Shown in pieces: positions 55,061 through 63,306 of a stretch of 64,000 bases of DNA. The DNA is from Streptomyces ortus (GTDB lineage Bacteria > Actinomycetota > Actinomycetes > Streptomycetales > Streptomycetaceae). The stretch spans positions 2,023,264 to 2,087,263 of the forward strand of contig NZ_JAIFZO010000002.1 of assembly GCF_026341275.1 (NCBI RefSeq). The letters run 5' to 3'. A model generated the notes under the pieces. The model searched no databases. It worked only from the letters and a program-made list of their open reading frames with translations, and was not told the DNA's origin. Position numbers and translations under genes: made by a program. The number at the start of each line of letters is the position of its first letter. Position 1 is the first letter of the stretch.

Positions 55061-55201
55061 CCGATCCACGGTAGCGGGTGGGCCCCCGCCGCCGTTCCCG
55101 TTGGCGTGCGCCACGGCCGTGCCGGGGCCCGCCGCCGGCGGCGGGCGCGGTACCGTCGGTCGCACGGGAAATCGCAACGTGGGCGTCCCGGAGGGGACTT
55201 C

Positions 55202-56323
55202 GTGGGGATCGAGAGCGACCAGCTCGTATTCGACTATCTGAGCCGGGTGGGCGACCTGGCCCAGCAGAGGCAGCTGCCGTCGGGGACGCGGATGCGGCTC
55301 GTGTCCGAGCTGCGCGGCGAGATCGACCGGCGCCGCACGAAGGCGACGCTCGACAGTCCGGCCGCGGTGCGCCGCATCCTCGACCGCATCGGCAGCCCGG
55401 AGTCGGTGGTCGAGGCCGCCAACGCCGGGCCCGACGGCGGCGCGGGCCGCTCCACCGGCCGGGACAAGGGCGCCGACACGACCCCGTCCCCCTCATTCCC
55501 GACGGCCCCCTCGTCCTCGGGGGAGCGGTCCGCCGTCCCCGCGCAGCGCGACGGCGGACCCGCGGCCCGGCCCAGGCGCCTGCGCCGCGCGGTGCCCCGG
55601 CCGCGTTCGGCCCACCCTGAGCTCGCCGAGACGGAACCGACGGGGATGGTCGGCTCCACGCCCACCCCGCCGCACCTCGCCAGCACGGAGGAGCTGGGCA
55701 CCGGGCCTCAGCCCGACTGGTGGCGGGTGGAGAGCGGCCCGTTCGGGGCGACGGACAGCGTGCCGGGGTTCACGGGCGGCGTGGAGATCCCGGAACTGTT
55801 CAAGCCGCCACCGATCGACGAACCCGACAAGCGGGACGAGCAGGACAAGCAAGGCAAGCGGGACGATCAGGCCAAGTCCGGTGCGGCAGTGGTGGAGGTG
55901 GTCGAGAACCCCGGGCCGACCGGGCGCGTACGCCGGCGTTACGTACCCCGCCTGCGCCCCCTCGGCGGCGGGGGCGGCGGTGGCGGCGGCTGGTCCAACC
56001 CTCTTCTCCTGCTCGCCGCCGCCCTCCTGGTCGCCGGCGCGGTCATCGGCAACCTCGTCATGCTGGGCCTCGGCTGGCTCATCGCCTACCTCTCGCGCCG
56101 CCTGACTCCCACCGAGGCGAAGTGGGCCGTGCTCGTCGTGCCCGGCCTCGTCGCCGCTGGGGGCATCGCCTGGATCTGGGGCCGCAAGGAGGGGCGTTGG
56201 GGCGAGCCCATTCCGCAGGACCGGATGAGCGACGCGATCGCCGAGACCTGGCCGTGGGTCCTGCGCGGCGCGGCCGTCGCCTCGGCGCTGTACCTGGTGT
56301 GGCGCTCGCAGCGCCGACGGTAG
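55202..56323 (+). CDS. Membrane protein with N-terminal HAAS-like domain
   Basis: 373 residues. The N-terminal ~75 (QLVFDYLSRVGDLAQQRQLP, GEIDRRRTKATLDSPAAVRRIL) resembles the HAAS/permease-prefix regulatory domain found before membrane proteins. A long Pro/Asp/Lys-rich linker (EPDKRDEQDKQGKRDDQ) follows. The C-terminus has three membrane helices (NPLLLLAAALLVAGAVIGNL, WAVLVVPGLVAAGGIAWIWG, LRGAAVASALYLVWRS). It may regulate a transport or signalling process. The GTG start follows GGAGGGG. Divergent from the WYL gene. Confidence 0.72.
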   Translation: MGIESDQLVFDYLSRVGDLAQQRQLPSGTRMRLVSELRGEIDRRRTKATLDSPAAVRRILDRIGSPESVVEAANAGPDGGAGRSTGRDKGADTTPSPSFPTAPSSSGERSAVPAQRDGGPAARPRRLRRAVPRPRSAHPELAETEPTGMVGSTPTPPHLASTEELGTGPQPDWWRVESGPFGATDSVPGFTGGVEIPELFKPPPIDEPDKRDEQDKQGKRDDQAKSGAAVVEVVENPGPTGRVRRRYVPRLRPLGGGGGGGGGWSNPLLLLAAALLVAGAVIGNLVMLGLGWLIAYLSRRLTPTEAKWAVLVVPGLVAAGGIAWIWGRKEGRWGEPIPQDRMSDAIAETWPWVLRGAAVASALYLVWRSQRRR

Positions 56324-56339
56324 TGACGGCACCCGCACA

Positions 56340-56972
56340 ATGGCTCATATGACTTCTCGTGTGCTGACCGTCGGCTTCGACCTCGATATGACCCTCATCG
56401 ACTCCCGGCCCGGGATCCGTGCCTGTTACCAGGCGCTCTCGGCGCGGACGGGGACCTTCATCGACGCCGATCTGGCCGTCACCCGGCTCGGGCCGCCGCT
56501 CGCGGAGGAGTTGGTCAACTGGTTTCCGGCCGAGGAGGTCGCGGCCGTGGCGGATGTCTACCGCGAGATGTATCCCACCCACGCCATCGCCCCGACGCCC
56601 GCGATGACCGGCGCCCGCGAGGCGATGGCCGCGGTACGGGCCGCGGGGGGCCGGGCGATCGTCGTCACCGCCAAGTACGAGCCGAACGCCAAGCTGCATC
56701 TCGGTCATCTCGGCATCGACGCCGACGCGGTCGTCGGCGACCTGTGGGCCGAGCGCAAGGCGGAGGCGTTGCGCGAGTACGACGCGGACGTCTACGTGGG
56801 CGACCACACCGGCGACGTGCGCGGCGCGCGGACCGCCGGAGCCCTGTCCGTCGCGGTGGCCACCGGCCCGTGCGACGAGGAGGAACTGCGCGCGGCCGGC
56901 GCCGACGTCGTCCTCAAGGACCTGCTGGAATTCCCGGCCTGGCTGACGACATGGTCCGCGGCCCGCCGGTAG
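56340..56972 (+). CDS. HAD-superfamily hydrolase (phosphoglycolate phosphatase-like)
   Basis: 210 residues with the four HAD motifs: nucleophile VGFDLDMTLIDSRPG, motif II VVTAKYEPNAKL (Thr then Lys), motif III Lys in ERKAEALREYDA, and motif IV VYVGDHTGDVRGART. It dephosphorylates a small molecule of unknown identity. It starts 17 bp after the membrane gene's stop, so they are probably co-transcribed. Two ATGs nine bases apart (56340 and 56349) are both possible. Confidence 0.83.
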   Translation: MAHMTSRVLTVGFDLDMTLIDSRPGIRACYQALSARTGTFIDADLAVTRLGPPLAEELVNWFPAEEVAAVADVYREMYPTHAIAPTPAMTGAREAMAAVRAAGGRAIVVTAKYEPNAKLHLGHLGIDADAVVGDLWAERKAEALREYDADVYVGDHTGDVRGARTAGALSVAVATGPCDEEELRAAGADVVLKDLLEFPAWLTTWSAARR

Positions 56973-56976
56973 TCGG

Positions 56977-57225
56977 TCACGAACGTCCGCGTGCCTGCCG
57001 GCGGCCGTCGGCGATCGACTGGAACACCCCCGCTCCCGCGATGAGGAATCCGACGCCCATCAACATGCTCAGACCGAACATGTACGTAGGAAAGGGCGTC
57101 GTGTCGAGCAGCAGCGGGGCCACGGTGACCAGAGTGGCCACAGCTCCGACGAAGAACACGATGGCACCGGCACGGATGAGCCGTTCTCCGGCCGCGGCGG
57201 AATTCGCTTGGGTTTTGTCACGCAC
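56977..57225 (-). CDS. Small two-helix membrane protein
   Basis: 82 residues with two hydrophobic helices: GAIVFFVGAVATLVTVAPLLL (~20-40) and MFGLSMLMGVGFLIAGAGVF (~48-67), and polar ends (KTQANSAAAGERL, QSIADGRRQARGR). Membrane location is clear; function is unknown. GTG 57225 begins with a short basic head; an upstream TTG start has no clear ribosome site. Convergent with the HAD gene, 4 bp apart. Confidence 0.65.
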   Translation of the reverse strand: MRDKTQANSAAAGERLIRAGAIVFFVGAVATLVTVAPLLLDTTPFPTYMFGLSMLMGVGFLIAGAGVFQSIADGRRQARGRS

Positions 57226-57421
57226 TCCACCAGGGTAGTTCCCTGCCCGGAGGAACAATCCGGCGACGTCTTGTCAGCAGCCGCCGGACCATTAGCCTTG
57301 GTACCGGCGGGTCCGACGACCCGCTGTAGTGCTGTACGGACCTGTTTCCCGAGCAGTTTTCAGCCGAAGTCTTGAAGTCTTTCCGACGCAGTTTCCGACG
57401 ATTACGAGGACGAGGACAGAC

Positions 57422-57805
57422 GTGCCTACCGGCAAGGTCAAGTGGTTCAACAGTGAGAAGGGCTTCGGCTTTCTCTCCCGCGACGACGGCGGCGACGTCT
57501 TCGTTCATTCCTCGGTCCTGCCCGCCGGAGTCGATGTTCTCAAGCCGGGGCAGCGGGTGGAGTTCGGTGTGGTCGCCGGACAGCGCGGTGACCAGGCACT
57601 CTCGGTGACGCTCCTGGACCCCACGCCCTCGGTGGCGGCCGCCCAGCGCCGCAAGCCGGACGAACTGGCTTCCATCGTCCAGGATTTGACGACCCTCCTG
57701 GAAAACATCACGCCGATGCTGGAGAGGGGCCGCTACCCCGAGAAGACATCGGGCAAGAAGATCGCGGGCCTGCTGCGCGCGGTGGCGGACCAGTTGGACG
57801 TGTAG
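57422..57805 (+). CDS. Cold-shock domain protein with C-terminal extension
   Basis: 127 residues. An N-terminal cold-shock domain (VKWFNSEKGFGFLSRDD with RNP1, and VFVHSSVLP as RNP2) is followed by an ~60-residue helical tail (ELASIVQDLTTLLENITPML, KKIAGLLRAVADQLDV) not found in small Csp proteins. It probably binds RNA or DNA, and the tail may dimerise. GTG start with GAGGAC at a proper distance. Convergent with mqnD across a hairpin. Confidence 0.88.
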   Translation: MPTGKVKWFNSEKGFGFLSRDDGGDVFVHSSVLPAGVDVLKPGQRVEFGVVAGQRGDQALSVTLLDPTPSVAAAQRRKPDELASIVQDLTTLLENITPMLERGRYPEKTSGKKIAGLLRAVADQLDV

Positions 57806-57861
57806 CGCGCGGCAGGGGCGCGGGGGTGTGAAGCGGTAACAGACCTCTCTGCCGGGACCTT

Positions 57862-57883
57862 CCGGCCGGGAAATCCCGGCCGG
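57862..57883. terminator. Palindrome between convergent csp and mqnD
   Basis: CCGGCCGGGA/TCCCGGCCGG with AA at the centre (57862-57883), followed by a partial direct repeat of GGCCGGGAAATCC. It is a probable shared terminator. Confidence 0.6.
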
Positions 57884-57902
57884 GAAATCCGGCCGGGGGC
57901 CG

Positions 57903-58808
57903 TCAGGGGAAGTCCAGCGCCCCCGGCCCGAGCGCCGGAACGAGTCCCTCGGCCGCCGCTCGGGTGAGGAGGCCGCGGACCGCCGCGTAGCCGTCCTCGC
58001 CCAGGTCCGCCGTGAACTCGTTGACGTACAGGCCGATGTGCTGGTCGGCGACCGACGCGTCCATCTCCTGCGCGTGCTCCAGCACGTACGCCCGTGAGGT
58101 CTCGGGGTCGTCCCAGGCGGCCCGCACGGAGGCGCGGGCGGACTCGGCGAGCAGCCGCAAGGTCTCCTCGCCCAGCGCCCGGCGGGCGATGATTGCGCCC
58201 AGCGGGATCGGCAGGCCCGTCGTCCGCTCCCAGTGCTCGCCCATGTCGGCGAGCTTGTGCAGACCGTAGTTCTGGTAGGTGAAGCGGGCCTCGTGGATGA
58301 CCAGCCCGGCGTCCACCTTCCCGTCCCGTACCGCGGGCATGATCTCGTGGAACGGCATCACCACGATCTCGCCGACCCCGCCCGGCACCGTGTCCGCGGC
58401 CCACAGGCGGAACAGCATGTACGCGGTCGACCGCTCGCTCGGTACGGCGACCGTGCGGCCGGTGAGGTCCACGCCCGGCTCCCGGGTGAGGACCAGCGGC
58501 CCGCAGCCCCGCCCCAGGGCGCCCCCGCAGGGCAGCAGGGCCCATTCGTCCAGGACGTATGGCAGGACGGCGTACGACACCTTCAGGACGTCGAACTCGC
58601 CGCGCTCGGCCATGCCGTTGGTGATGTCGATGTCCGCGAAGGTCACGTCGAGCCCGGGCGCTCCGGGGATCCGGCCGTGCGCCCAGGCGTCGAAGACGAA
58701 GGTGTCGTTCGGACAGGGCGAGTACGCGATCCGCAGCGGCCCGGCCTGCGAATCCGCCGAGGTCTGGGAGGTCTGGGGGGACTGCGAGGGTTCAGTCAGT
58801 GACGTCAT
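57903..58808 (-). CDS. mqnD: 1,4-dihydroxy-6-naphthoate synthase (menaquinone, futalosine pathway)
   Basis: Catalyses a late step of the futalosine route to menaquinone. The 301-residue periplasmic-binding-fold enzyme has LRIAYSPCPNDTFVFDAWAHG, DVLKVSYAVLPYVLDEWALL and GAIIARRALGEETLRLL, diagnostic for MqnD. Its start overlaps mqnB by 17 bp. The first ~20 residues (SQSPQTSQTSADSQAG) are a low-complexity linker, and the ATG at 58808 is preferred. Confidence 0.9.
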   Translation of the reverse strand: MTSLTEPSQSPQTSQTSADSQAGPLRIAYSPCPNDTFVFDAWAHGRIPGAPGLDVTFADIDITNGMAERGEFDVLKVSYAVLPYVLDEWALLPCGGALGRGCGPLVLTREPGVDLTGRTVAVPSERSTAYMLFRLWAADTVPGGVGEIVVMPFHEIMPAVRDGKVDAGLVIHEARFTYQNYGLHKLADMGEHWERTTGLPIPLGAIIARRALGEETLRLLAESARASVRAAWDDPETSRAYVLEHAQEMDASVADQHIGLYVNEFTADLGEDGYAAVRGLLTRAAAEGLVPALGPGALDFP

Positions 58809-59526
58809 GTGGGTTCCAACTCTCCAGTACGGGCGCAAGCTTCCCGAACGCGCCGGTGAGTGCCGCGAGGGCCTCGCCGATCCGCCAGGCGGCGCGGTCC
58901 CGGGGGCCCACGGGATTGGACACGGCACGGATCTCCAGGACGGGGACGCCGTGCGCCGCGGCGGCCTCCGCCACCCCGAAGCCCTCCATGGCCTCGGCGA
59001 GCGCCCGCGGGTGGCGCCGGCGCAGTTCCGCGGCGCGCGCGGCGCTGCCGGTCACCGTGCTGACGGTCAGGACGGACCCCTGACGTGCTCCGGTGACGGC
59101 CGCGATCTCTCGTACGAGTGAATCCGGCGGCCGGTGGGTGACGGCTCCGAACCCCAGTTCGGTGACGGGCGCGTAGCCGTCGGGGGTCTCGGCGCCGAGG
59201 TCGGCGACGGTGATGTCGTCGGCGAGGACGAGCGAGCCGACGGGGGCCCCGGGCTGGAACCCGCCGCCGATACCGGCGGAGACGACCACGTCGTACGGCT
59301 CACCGGTCAGCGCGGCCGACGTGAGCGCGGCTGCGGTCGACGCGGCGGCAGCGGCCGGTCCGACGCCGCCGGCGAGCAGGTCGAGGACGAGGCCGTGGCT
59401 CTCCGCCGGGAACGCCACCCTGCTCAGGGCCGCTCCCGGCACCGGGTGCGCCGACGCCGGTGCCGTGAACGCCGCGGCCACCGCGTCCCGTTCGGCGGGG
59501 ACGGCGGTGGTTACGAGGACACGCAT
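58792..59526 (-). CDS. mqnB: Futalosine hydrolase
   Basis: Releases hypoxanthine from futalosine in menaquinone synthesis. The 244-residue nucleosidase (MTAN/PNP fold) has VVSAGIGGGFQPGAPVGSLVLAD, MEGFGVAEAAAAHGVPVLEIRAVSNPVG, and an N-terminal VLVTTAVPAERDAVAAAF. Its 3' end overlaps mqnD by 17 bp, so both are made from one mRNA. A DUF2771 lipoprotein gene lies just upstream on the same strand. Confidence 0.9.
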   Translation of the reverse strand: MRVLVTTAVPAERDAVAAAFTAPASAHPVPGAALSRVAFPAESHGLVLDLLAGGVGPAAAAASTAAALTSAALTGEPYDVVVSAGIGGGFQPGAPVGSLVLADDITVADLGAETPDGYAPVTELGFGAVTHRPPDSLVREIAAVTGARQGSVLTVSTVTGSAARAAELRRRHPRALAEAMEGFGVAEAAAAHGVPVLEIRAVSNPVGPRDRAAWRIGEALAALTGAFGKLAPVLESWNPHDVTD

Positions 59527-59574
59527 GAGCGGCGCTCCATGGGGGCCATGAGGACCGGGCGGCTCAGCGGTGGC

Positions 59575-60063
59575 TCAGGCGTCCGCGTTCTCGAGCTTGA
59601 AGTTCCAGACACCCTGGACCTGTGTACCGGTCTTGTTCTGCTGGACGACGCTGATGTAGATCGTCTTCGGTGCGGCCTGGCCCGACTGCTCGGCGAAGAG
59701 GTCGACGCCCTCGAAGGCGTAGTACGTCTTCTTGAAGGGGGACGTGACCTGTTCGCCGTTGAGCCACAGGGCCCAGCCCTCGTCGGCGATCTCCGGGTCG
59801 ACACCGATGCGCAGCGTCTCACCCTGCGAGACGCTGATCGTGTCGGAGGACTTCTTGAGGGCGCACTTGGTCGCTTCCTCCTTGCCGATGGTCTTGCCGT
59901 CCTCGTAGCACTCGGCCTCGACACTGACCGAGTTCTTGCCGACCGTGACGGTGGCCATCGGCGTCGGCTTGTCGCAGGCGGACAGCACGAGAAGTCCGGC
60001 GGAAACGGCACTTGCGGCGGCGACGGCGCGGCGACGGCGCGCAAGGGGACGCTGGGAGCTCAT
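59575..60063 (-). CDS. DUF2771 lipoprotein
   Basis: 162 residues. Basic start and signal peptide (RRRRAVAAASAVSAGLLVLSAC) with a lipobox cysteine, followed by a beta-rich domain with KNSVSVEAECYEDG, CALKKSS (a possible disulfide) and NKTGTQVQGVWNF. This matches the DUF2771 family of actinobacterial lipoproteins; role unknown. 48 bp upstream of mqnB, same strand, so possibly one operon. Confidence 0.82.
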   Translation of the reverse strand: MSSQRPLARRRRAVAAASAVSAGLLVLSACDKPTPMATVTVGKNSVSVEAECYEDGKTIGKEEATKCALKKSSDTISVSQGETLRIGVDPEIADEGWALWLNGEQVTSPFKKTYYAFEGVDLFAEQSGQAAPKTIYISVVQQNKTGTQVQGVWNFKLENADA

Positions 60064-60160
60064 GGCCGAAGGTTATCGGGCGGGTCCCGCGGCCCGGCCA
60101 TGTGGGTGCGCTACGCGGCGTGCCGCGGGTGCGGATCACCCCGGCGAGCGGGTGGCGACC

Positions 60161-60250
60161 GGACGGCCTGACCCCGGACGGCCTGCCCCCCGGACGACCT
60201 GACCCCCGGGACGGCCTGACCCCCGGGACGGCCTGACCACCGGACGGCCG
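60161..60250. repeat. Six-unit tandem repeat between two genes
   Basis: GGACGGCCTGACCCCCG-like units begin at 60161, 60176, 60192, 60209, 60226 and 60242, 15-17 bp apart with drift. They fill the gap before the MFS gene's stop (60257). Such an array is likely to vary in copy number. Confidence 0.82.
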
Positions 60251-60256
60251 AACCGC

Positions 60257-61678
60257 TCAGGCCAGGTGCGCGTGGTGTCGTCCGCCGTGCCGGGCCGCGC
60301 TCAGCAGTCCGCGGACCGTGGTGAGCCAGCCGACGGCGATGATCGTGGCGGCCACCGCCATCCCGAGCGTGCCGTTGAGCGGCAACGCGATCCCGATCGC
60401 CCCGCCGACCACCCAGGACATCTGCAGAAGCGTCTCGGAGCGCGCGAACGCGGACGTCCGCACCAGTTCCGGTACGTCCCGCTGGATCAGCGCGTCCAGG
60501 GACAGCTTGGACAGCGCCTGGGCGAAACCGGCGAACGCCGCGAGCACCGCCACCAGCAGCACCCCGAAGAAGACCGCCGCCGTGATCGCCACGCCGAGTA
60601 CCACCGCGACCACGGTGACGATGATCAGTTCGGGTGCCCGGGATCTCAGGGCCGCCCCGACCGCCGTGCCCAGCGCGTTGCCCACGCCCGCCGACACGCC
60701 GACGACCGTCAGCGAGACCGCCGCGCTGGCGCCCGCGAGGGGGTGTTCGCGCAGCAGGAAGGCCAGGAAGAAGATCAGGAACCCGGACAGGCCGCGCAGC
60801 GCGGCGTTCGCGGCGAGCGCGTGCGTGACCGCCGTGCCGACCGTCCGCAGACCCGGGCGCTTGGACTGTTTGAGGTGCGGGCCGTGCAGGTGCTGCTCGT
60901 CCGCGGCCAGCAGGGCCTTGTCCTCGCCCTTGGCCGAGTCGACCTTGTGCGGCAGGGAGAACGACAGGAACGTACCCGCCACGAAGATCAGGAAGGCGCC
61001 GTAGAGCGGGTAGCGGGGGCCGAGGGCCTGCAGGCCCGCGCCGATCGGGGCCGCCACGCCCGTCGCGAGCAGGCCGCCGAGCGTGACCCGTGAGTTCGCC
61101 TTGACCAGGGAGAACGCGGGTGGCAGCAGCCGGGGCACCACGGCGCTTCTGACCACGCCGTACGCCTTCGAGGCCACCAGGACGCCGAGGGCCGCCGGGT
61201 ACAGCTCGATGCTGCCCGTGACGACCGCGCCCGACAGCAGCAGGGCCATGAACGCGCGCGCTATGAACGCGCCGGCCATCGCGGCGCGCCGGCCGTGCGG
61301 GAGGCGGTCCAGGAGAGGGCCGATGACCGGGGCGAGCAGGGTGAAGGGGGCCATCGTGATCGCCAGGTAGAGCGCCACCCGGCCGCGCGCCTCGTCCGTG
61401 GGGACCGAGAAGAAGACCGTGGAGGCGAGCGCGACGGTGATCAGCATGTCGCCGGCGCCGTTCACCCCGTGCAGTTCGATCAGTTTGCCGAGGCCCGACT
61501 CGCCCGCGCCGTGCGCGTGTGTCGCTTTTCTGATGCCTCTCGCCGTACCGCTGAACGGCAGGCGCAGGGCATGCCCGACGGAACGGACGGCCCCGCGCAC
61601 CGGGCCCGTTCCGCTCTTGCCTTCTGCCCCGGCCGCACCGATTCCGGTGACGCCCTGGGGCGACCTCGCGGCTGCCAC
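60257..61678 (-). CDS. MFS transporter
   Basis: 473 residues. A basic, soluble head of ~65 residues precedes about 12 hydrophobic segments (for example LYLAITMAPFTLLAPVIGPLLDR with motif A-like RLPHGRRAAMAGAF, and SGFLIFFLAFLLREHPL). Family MFS_1; substrate unknown. A polar loop (KVDSAKGEDKALLAADEQHLHG) lies at the centre. GTG 61678 lacks a clear ribosome site, so the start is uncertain. Confidence 0.8.
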   Translation of the reverse strand: MAAARSPQGVTGIGAAGAEGKSGTGPVRGAVRSVGHALRLPFSGTARGIRKATHAHGAGESGLGKLIELHGVNGAGDMLITVALASTVFFSVPTDEARGRVALYLAITMAPFTLLAPVIGPLLDRLPHGRRAAMAGAFIARAFMALLLSGAVVTGSIELYPAALGVLVASKAYGVVRSAVVPRLLPPAFSLVKANSRVTLGGLLATGVAAPIGAGLQALGPRYPLYGAFLIFVAGTFLSFSLPHKVDSAKGEDKALLAADEQHLHGPHLKQSKRPGLRTVGTAVTHALAANAALRGLSGFLIFFLAFLLREHPLAGASAAVSLTVVGVSAGVGNALGTAVGAALRSRAPELIIVTVVAVVLGVAITAAVFFGVLLVAVLAAFAGFAQALSKLSLDALIQRDVPELVRTSAFARSETLLQMSWVVGGAIGIALPLNGTLGMAVAATIIAVGWLTTVRGLLSAARHGGRHHAHLA

Positions 61679-62135
61679 TCCGCAATAGTGCCCCGAGAAC
61701 GGGGGAAGTAGCGCAGTTACCGCCCGTATAGCGGCTGAGTGGGGGCGCTGGACCGGGTGCCGGACGTGCGCGAAGGGCGCGCGAAGGATGCGTGAGGGGT
61801 GTGCGGAGGATGCGCGGAGAATGCCCCGCGCACCGGCCGCGAACGCCCCGCACGGCCGGGCTGCGGCGGGCCGTGCACCCGGTCGGGGCAACGCCGCGAC
61901 AGCCTGAGGGCAACGCCGGTGTAGGCCCAGCGCCGACGAGACGGTAGCGTGCGTAACGCGCCCGCGGCGGTTGTTCTCGGCCGCGCGCCTCTCGGTCATC
62001 CCGCAGAATGGATGACGTAGGTGCGCCCGAGTGCGATCGGGCGCGGACGTCGACGCGGCCCTCCGGTCCGCTCCGTCCGCACCCCCGTCGAGGGATGGCG
62101 CACTCGTGAGACGGCGTAGGAGAGAAGCGATACCT
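61679..62135. other. 457-bp divergent intergenic region
   Basis: No gene is supported here. It contains imperfect GGATGCG repeats (61780-61820) and a perfect 8-bp hairpin GCGCCCGA/TCGGGCGC (62023-62044), about 110 bp before the DUF3027 start. It probably holds the promoters of both flanking genes. I see no tRNA or known RNA motif. Confidence 0.5.
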
Positions 62136-63059
62136 GTGAGCGCGACAACGCGAAGCCGAACCCCCGACCGTCTGTGTGCCGAGGCAGTGGACCTCGCCCG
62201 GGCCGCCGCCGAGGAGGCCGCCGCTCCCGGCGTGGTGGGTGAGCACGCGGGACTGGTCAGCGAAGGGGACCGCGTCGTCACGCACTTCTTCGAGTGCAAG
62301 GAGATGGGCTACCGCGGGTGGCGGTGGGCCGTGACGGTGGCCCGGGCCTCCCGGGCGAAGGTCGTCACCCTGAACGAGACCGTGCTGCTGCCGGGCGCCG
62401 ACGCCCTGCTGGCGCCCGAGTGGGTGCCATGGAGCGAGCGGCTGCGGCCGGGGGACATGGGTCCCGGGGACCTGCTGCCCACGGACGCGGAGGATCTGCG
62501 TCTGGAGCCCGGCTACTCCGGCGAGGACGAGCCCGCTCCGAACGCGCCGATCTCCGAGGAGATGGCCCAGCTGGCCGAGGCGGAGGACGCGGAGATCACA
62601 CCGCAGGCGCCGGCCGCGCTGCCGCTCGTGCCGTCCCGCGGGTCGATCGCGTCCGTGGCCGAGGAGCTGGGGATGCGGCGGGCGCGTGTGCTGTCCCGGT
62701 ACGGGCTGCATGTCGCGGCGGACCGGTGGGAGGAGTCGTACGGGGCGAAGACCGCGATGGCGCAGGCCGCTCCCGCGACGTGTGTCAGCTGTGGGTTCCT
62801 CAATCCCATCGGCGGGTCGCTCGGACAGGCGTTCGGTCTGTGCGCGAATGAGTTCTCGCCCGCGGACGGCCGGGTGGTGGCGCTGTCCTACGGATGCGGA
62901 GGGCATTCCGAGGCGGCGGTCATGCCCGCGCCCCCGCGGCCCGCGCCGCCGGTGATCGACGAGACCCGGATGGATCCGTTCCCGCTGCGGCCCGCGCCGG
63001 ATTCGGGTTCTGTCCCGGCGGGGGCGGACGGCTCCGCGTCGGAGTACGGCCACAGCTAA
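62136..63059 (+). CDS. DUF3027 protein
   Basis: 307 residues. Conserved DUF3027 segments include VDLARAAAEEAAAPGVVGEH, HFFECKEMGYRGWRWAVTV and TCVSCGFLNPIGGSLGQAFG, where the CxxC plus NEFSPADGRVV...CGGH suggests a zinc site. Function unknown; conserved across Streptomyces. GTG start with GGAGAG. Followed by a perfect hairpin. Confidence 0.83.
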   Translation: MSATTRSRTPDRLCAEAVDLARAAAEEAAAPGVVGEHAGLVSEGDRVVTHFFECKEMGYRGWRWAVTVARASRAKVVTLNETVLLPGADALLAPEWVPWSERLRPGDMGPGDLLPTDAEDLRLEPGYSGEDEPAPNAPISEEMAQLAEAEDAEITPQAPAALPLVPSRGSIASVAEELGMRRARVLSRYGLHVAADRWEESYGAKTAMAQAAPATCVSCGFLNPIGGSLGQAFGLCANEFSPADGRVVALSYGCGGHSEAAVMPAPPRPAPPVIDETRMDPFPLRPAPDSGSVPAGADGSASEYGHS

Positions 63060-63121
63060 CCTGCGGCCGGCGGGGCGTATGTGTCTGATCGTGCGGCCCC
63101 CCATCCCCCGAAGCCAAAAGA

Positions 63122-63167
63122 TCGCGCAGTTCCCCGCGCCCCTGAAGGGGCGCGGGGAACTGCGCGA
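63122..63167. repeat. Perfect 22-bp hairpin made of two family-B copies; likely terminator
   Basis: Arms 63122-63143 and 63146-63167 are exact inverses with a 2-base loop; each contains GCGCAGTTCCCCGCGCCCCT. It lies 62 bp after the DUF3027 stop and could end its transcript. Confidence 0.88.
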
Positions 63168-63306
63168 CAAGCCCCACTCACCCGCCCCCGGCGAACCCGC
63201 GGAGCCACCCCTTCCACCCCGGCCCCCTGCCGAGGGACCCGCGCGGTACCTTCTTGCGGCGACCGGCCGATGCGCGCGGGCGTACGACGATGAGGGAGTG
63301 TCAAGC

